Of a stretch of DNA of 5,611 nt, positions 5,127 to 5,611 are shown piece by piece. The translations under genes and the position numbers were made by a program. Every line of letters starts with the position of its first letter. Position 1 is the first letter of the stretch. The notes under the pieces were generated by a model, which was not told the DNA's origin, did not search any database, and saw only the letters and a program-made list of their open reading frames with translations. This DNA is from Chromatiales bacterium (GTDB lineage: Bacteria; Pseudomonadota; Gammaproteobacteria; Chromatiales; Chromatiaceae), in NCBI GenBank assembly GCA_022360595.1, contig JAKSCN010000402.1:1-5611 (forward strand), given 5' to 3'.

Positions 5127-5611
5127 TACCGTCCCGGCAGTGAGATACCTGTTATTTTCTTATAGAGCGAGACTGCGTAGGAGTCGGTCATGCCCGACAC
5201 GAAGTCGGTCAAGAGTAACAGCCGGGTGTAAAGGTCTTGTGACGGCACGCTGTCGATACCGATAAACTGTTCGGGAATCAGGCGCACCATCATGCGGCTG
5301 CGGGCTGTTGCCTTGGCGCCCTGATTAGCGACATCATCCAGCACTTCACTAAAGCGCTCCAGCAGTTCGCCAATCACTTGGAAACCGGCGGCCTGGATCT
5401 CTACCACTTCGGGCGCGTTATAGATACGTTGGGTGGCCACTTCGATCAGCCGATCCATCTCCGCCCGTTTGGGGATTTGGGACAACAGTGGTTGGTCGAA
5501 CTCACCGGAGAGTATCGCCTGTTCATTGTCGAGAAAGCAGCTCATCGCCTGGCTGATCATCTCATTGATCACTTTGGCGCGCAGAAATTCTACCTTACCC
5601 TGGTCATCACG
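5126..5611 (-). CDS. dgt: Deoxyguanosinetriphosphate triphosphohydrolase, C-terminal part
   Basis: The frame is open from the right edge (first residues RDDQGKVEFLRAKVINEM) to a TAG at 5128-5126, giving the last 161 residues of a longer protein. A GTG at 5572 lies inside the frame and is not the true start. The pattern LRAKVINEMISQA, then ILSGEFDQPLL, then AGFQVIGELLERF and finally LLLLTDFVSGMTDSYAVSLYKK is the C-terminal signature of dGTPases. The SGMTD-x-YA element is shared with E. coli Dgt. The enzyme, a hexamer in known cases, splits dGTP to deoxyguanosine and tripolyphosphate and helps set dNTP pools. The catalytic HD domain lies outside the window, so its integrity cannot be judged. 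The last base of the stop is shared with the psiE start. Confidence 0.9.
   Translation of the reverse strand, partial: RDDQGKVEFLRAKVINEMISQAMSCFLDNEQAILSGEFDQPLLSQIPKRAEMDRLIEVATQRIYNAPEVVEIQAAGFQVIGELLERFSEVLDDVANQGAKATARSRMMVRLIPEQFIGIDSVPSQDLYTRLLLLTDFVSGMTDSYAVSLYKKITGISLPGR

Overview
The window looks like chromosomal DNA of a gammaproteobacterium. The C-terminal piece of a Dgt-type dGTP triphosphohydrolase, a PsiE-family membrane protein, a LysR regulator and a SnoaL-like/DUF1330 pair all fit this. Most genes are roughly 55-65% GC in the lines I counted. A marine or environmental lineage is possible, but I cannot place the genus from sequence alone.

Left part (1-2242): two small genes on the minus strand, a SnoaL-like (NTF2-fold) protein followed by a DUF1330 protein that runs off the left edge, probably form one transcription unit. 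A full-length LysR-type regulator is read divergently on the plus strand. The two arms are separated by a long, AT-rich, non-coding stretch of 524 bases. It holds a perfect 13-bp inverted repeat, a possible LysR box and a good -10 box for the small-gene operon. The layout suggests, but does not prove, that the LysR protein controls the SnoaL/DUF1330 pair.

Middle part (2243-4096): a membrane-anchored serine hydrolase of the beta-lactamase/penicillin-binding-protein fold lies on the minus strand. Immediately downstream, 21 bases away, is a small two-helix membrane protein of unknown function. They converge on the LysR gene. The space between carries a strong dyad (2309-2333) and GC-rich short repeats, but no classical terminator.

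Right part (4097-5611), all minus strand: a 131-residue acidic hypothetical protein is markedly AT-rich (about 37% GC over 360 counted bases) and looks like recently acquired DNA. Next to it are psiE and the 3' end of dgt. psiE starts on a GTG that overlaps the dgt TAG stop by one base (TAGTG), so these two are probably translationally coupled.

I found no tRNA, rRNA, CRISPR array, transposase or complete insertion sequence. No clearly new multi-gene system is evident. The strongest leads are the AT-rich orphan gene, the divergent LysR/SnoaL/DUF1330 unit with its large intergenic dyad, and the serine hydrolase with its small membrane partner.
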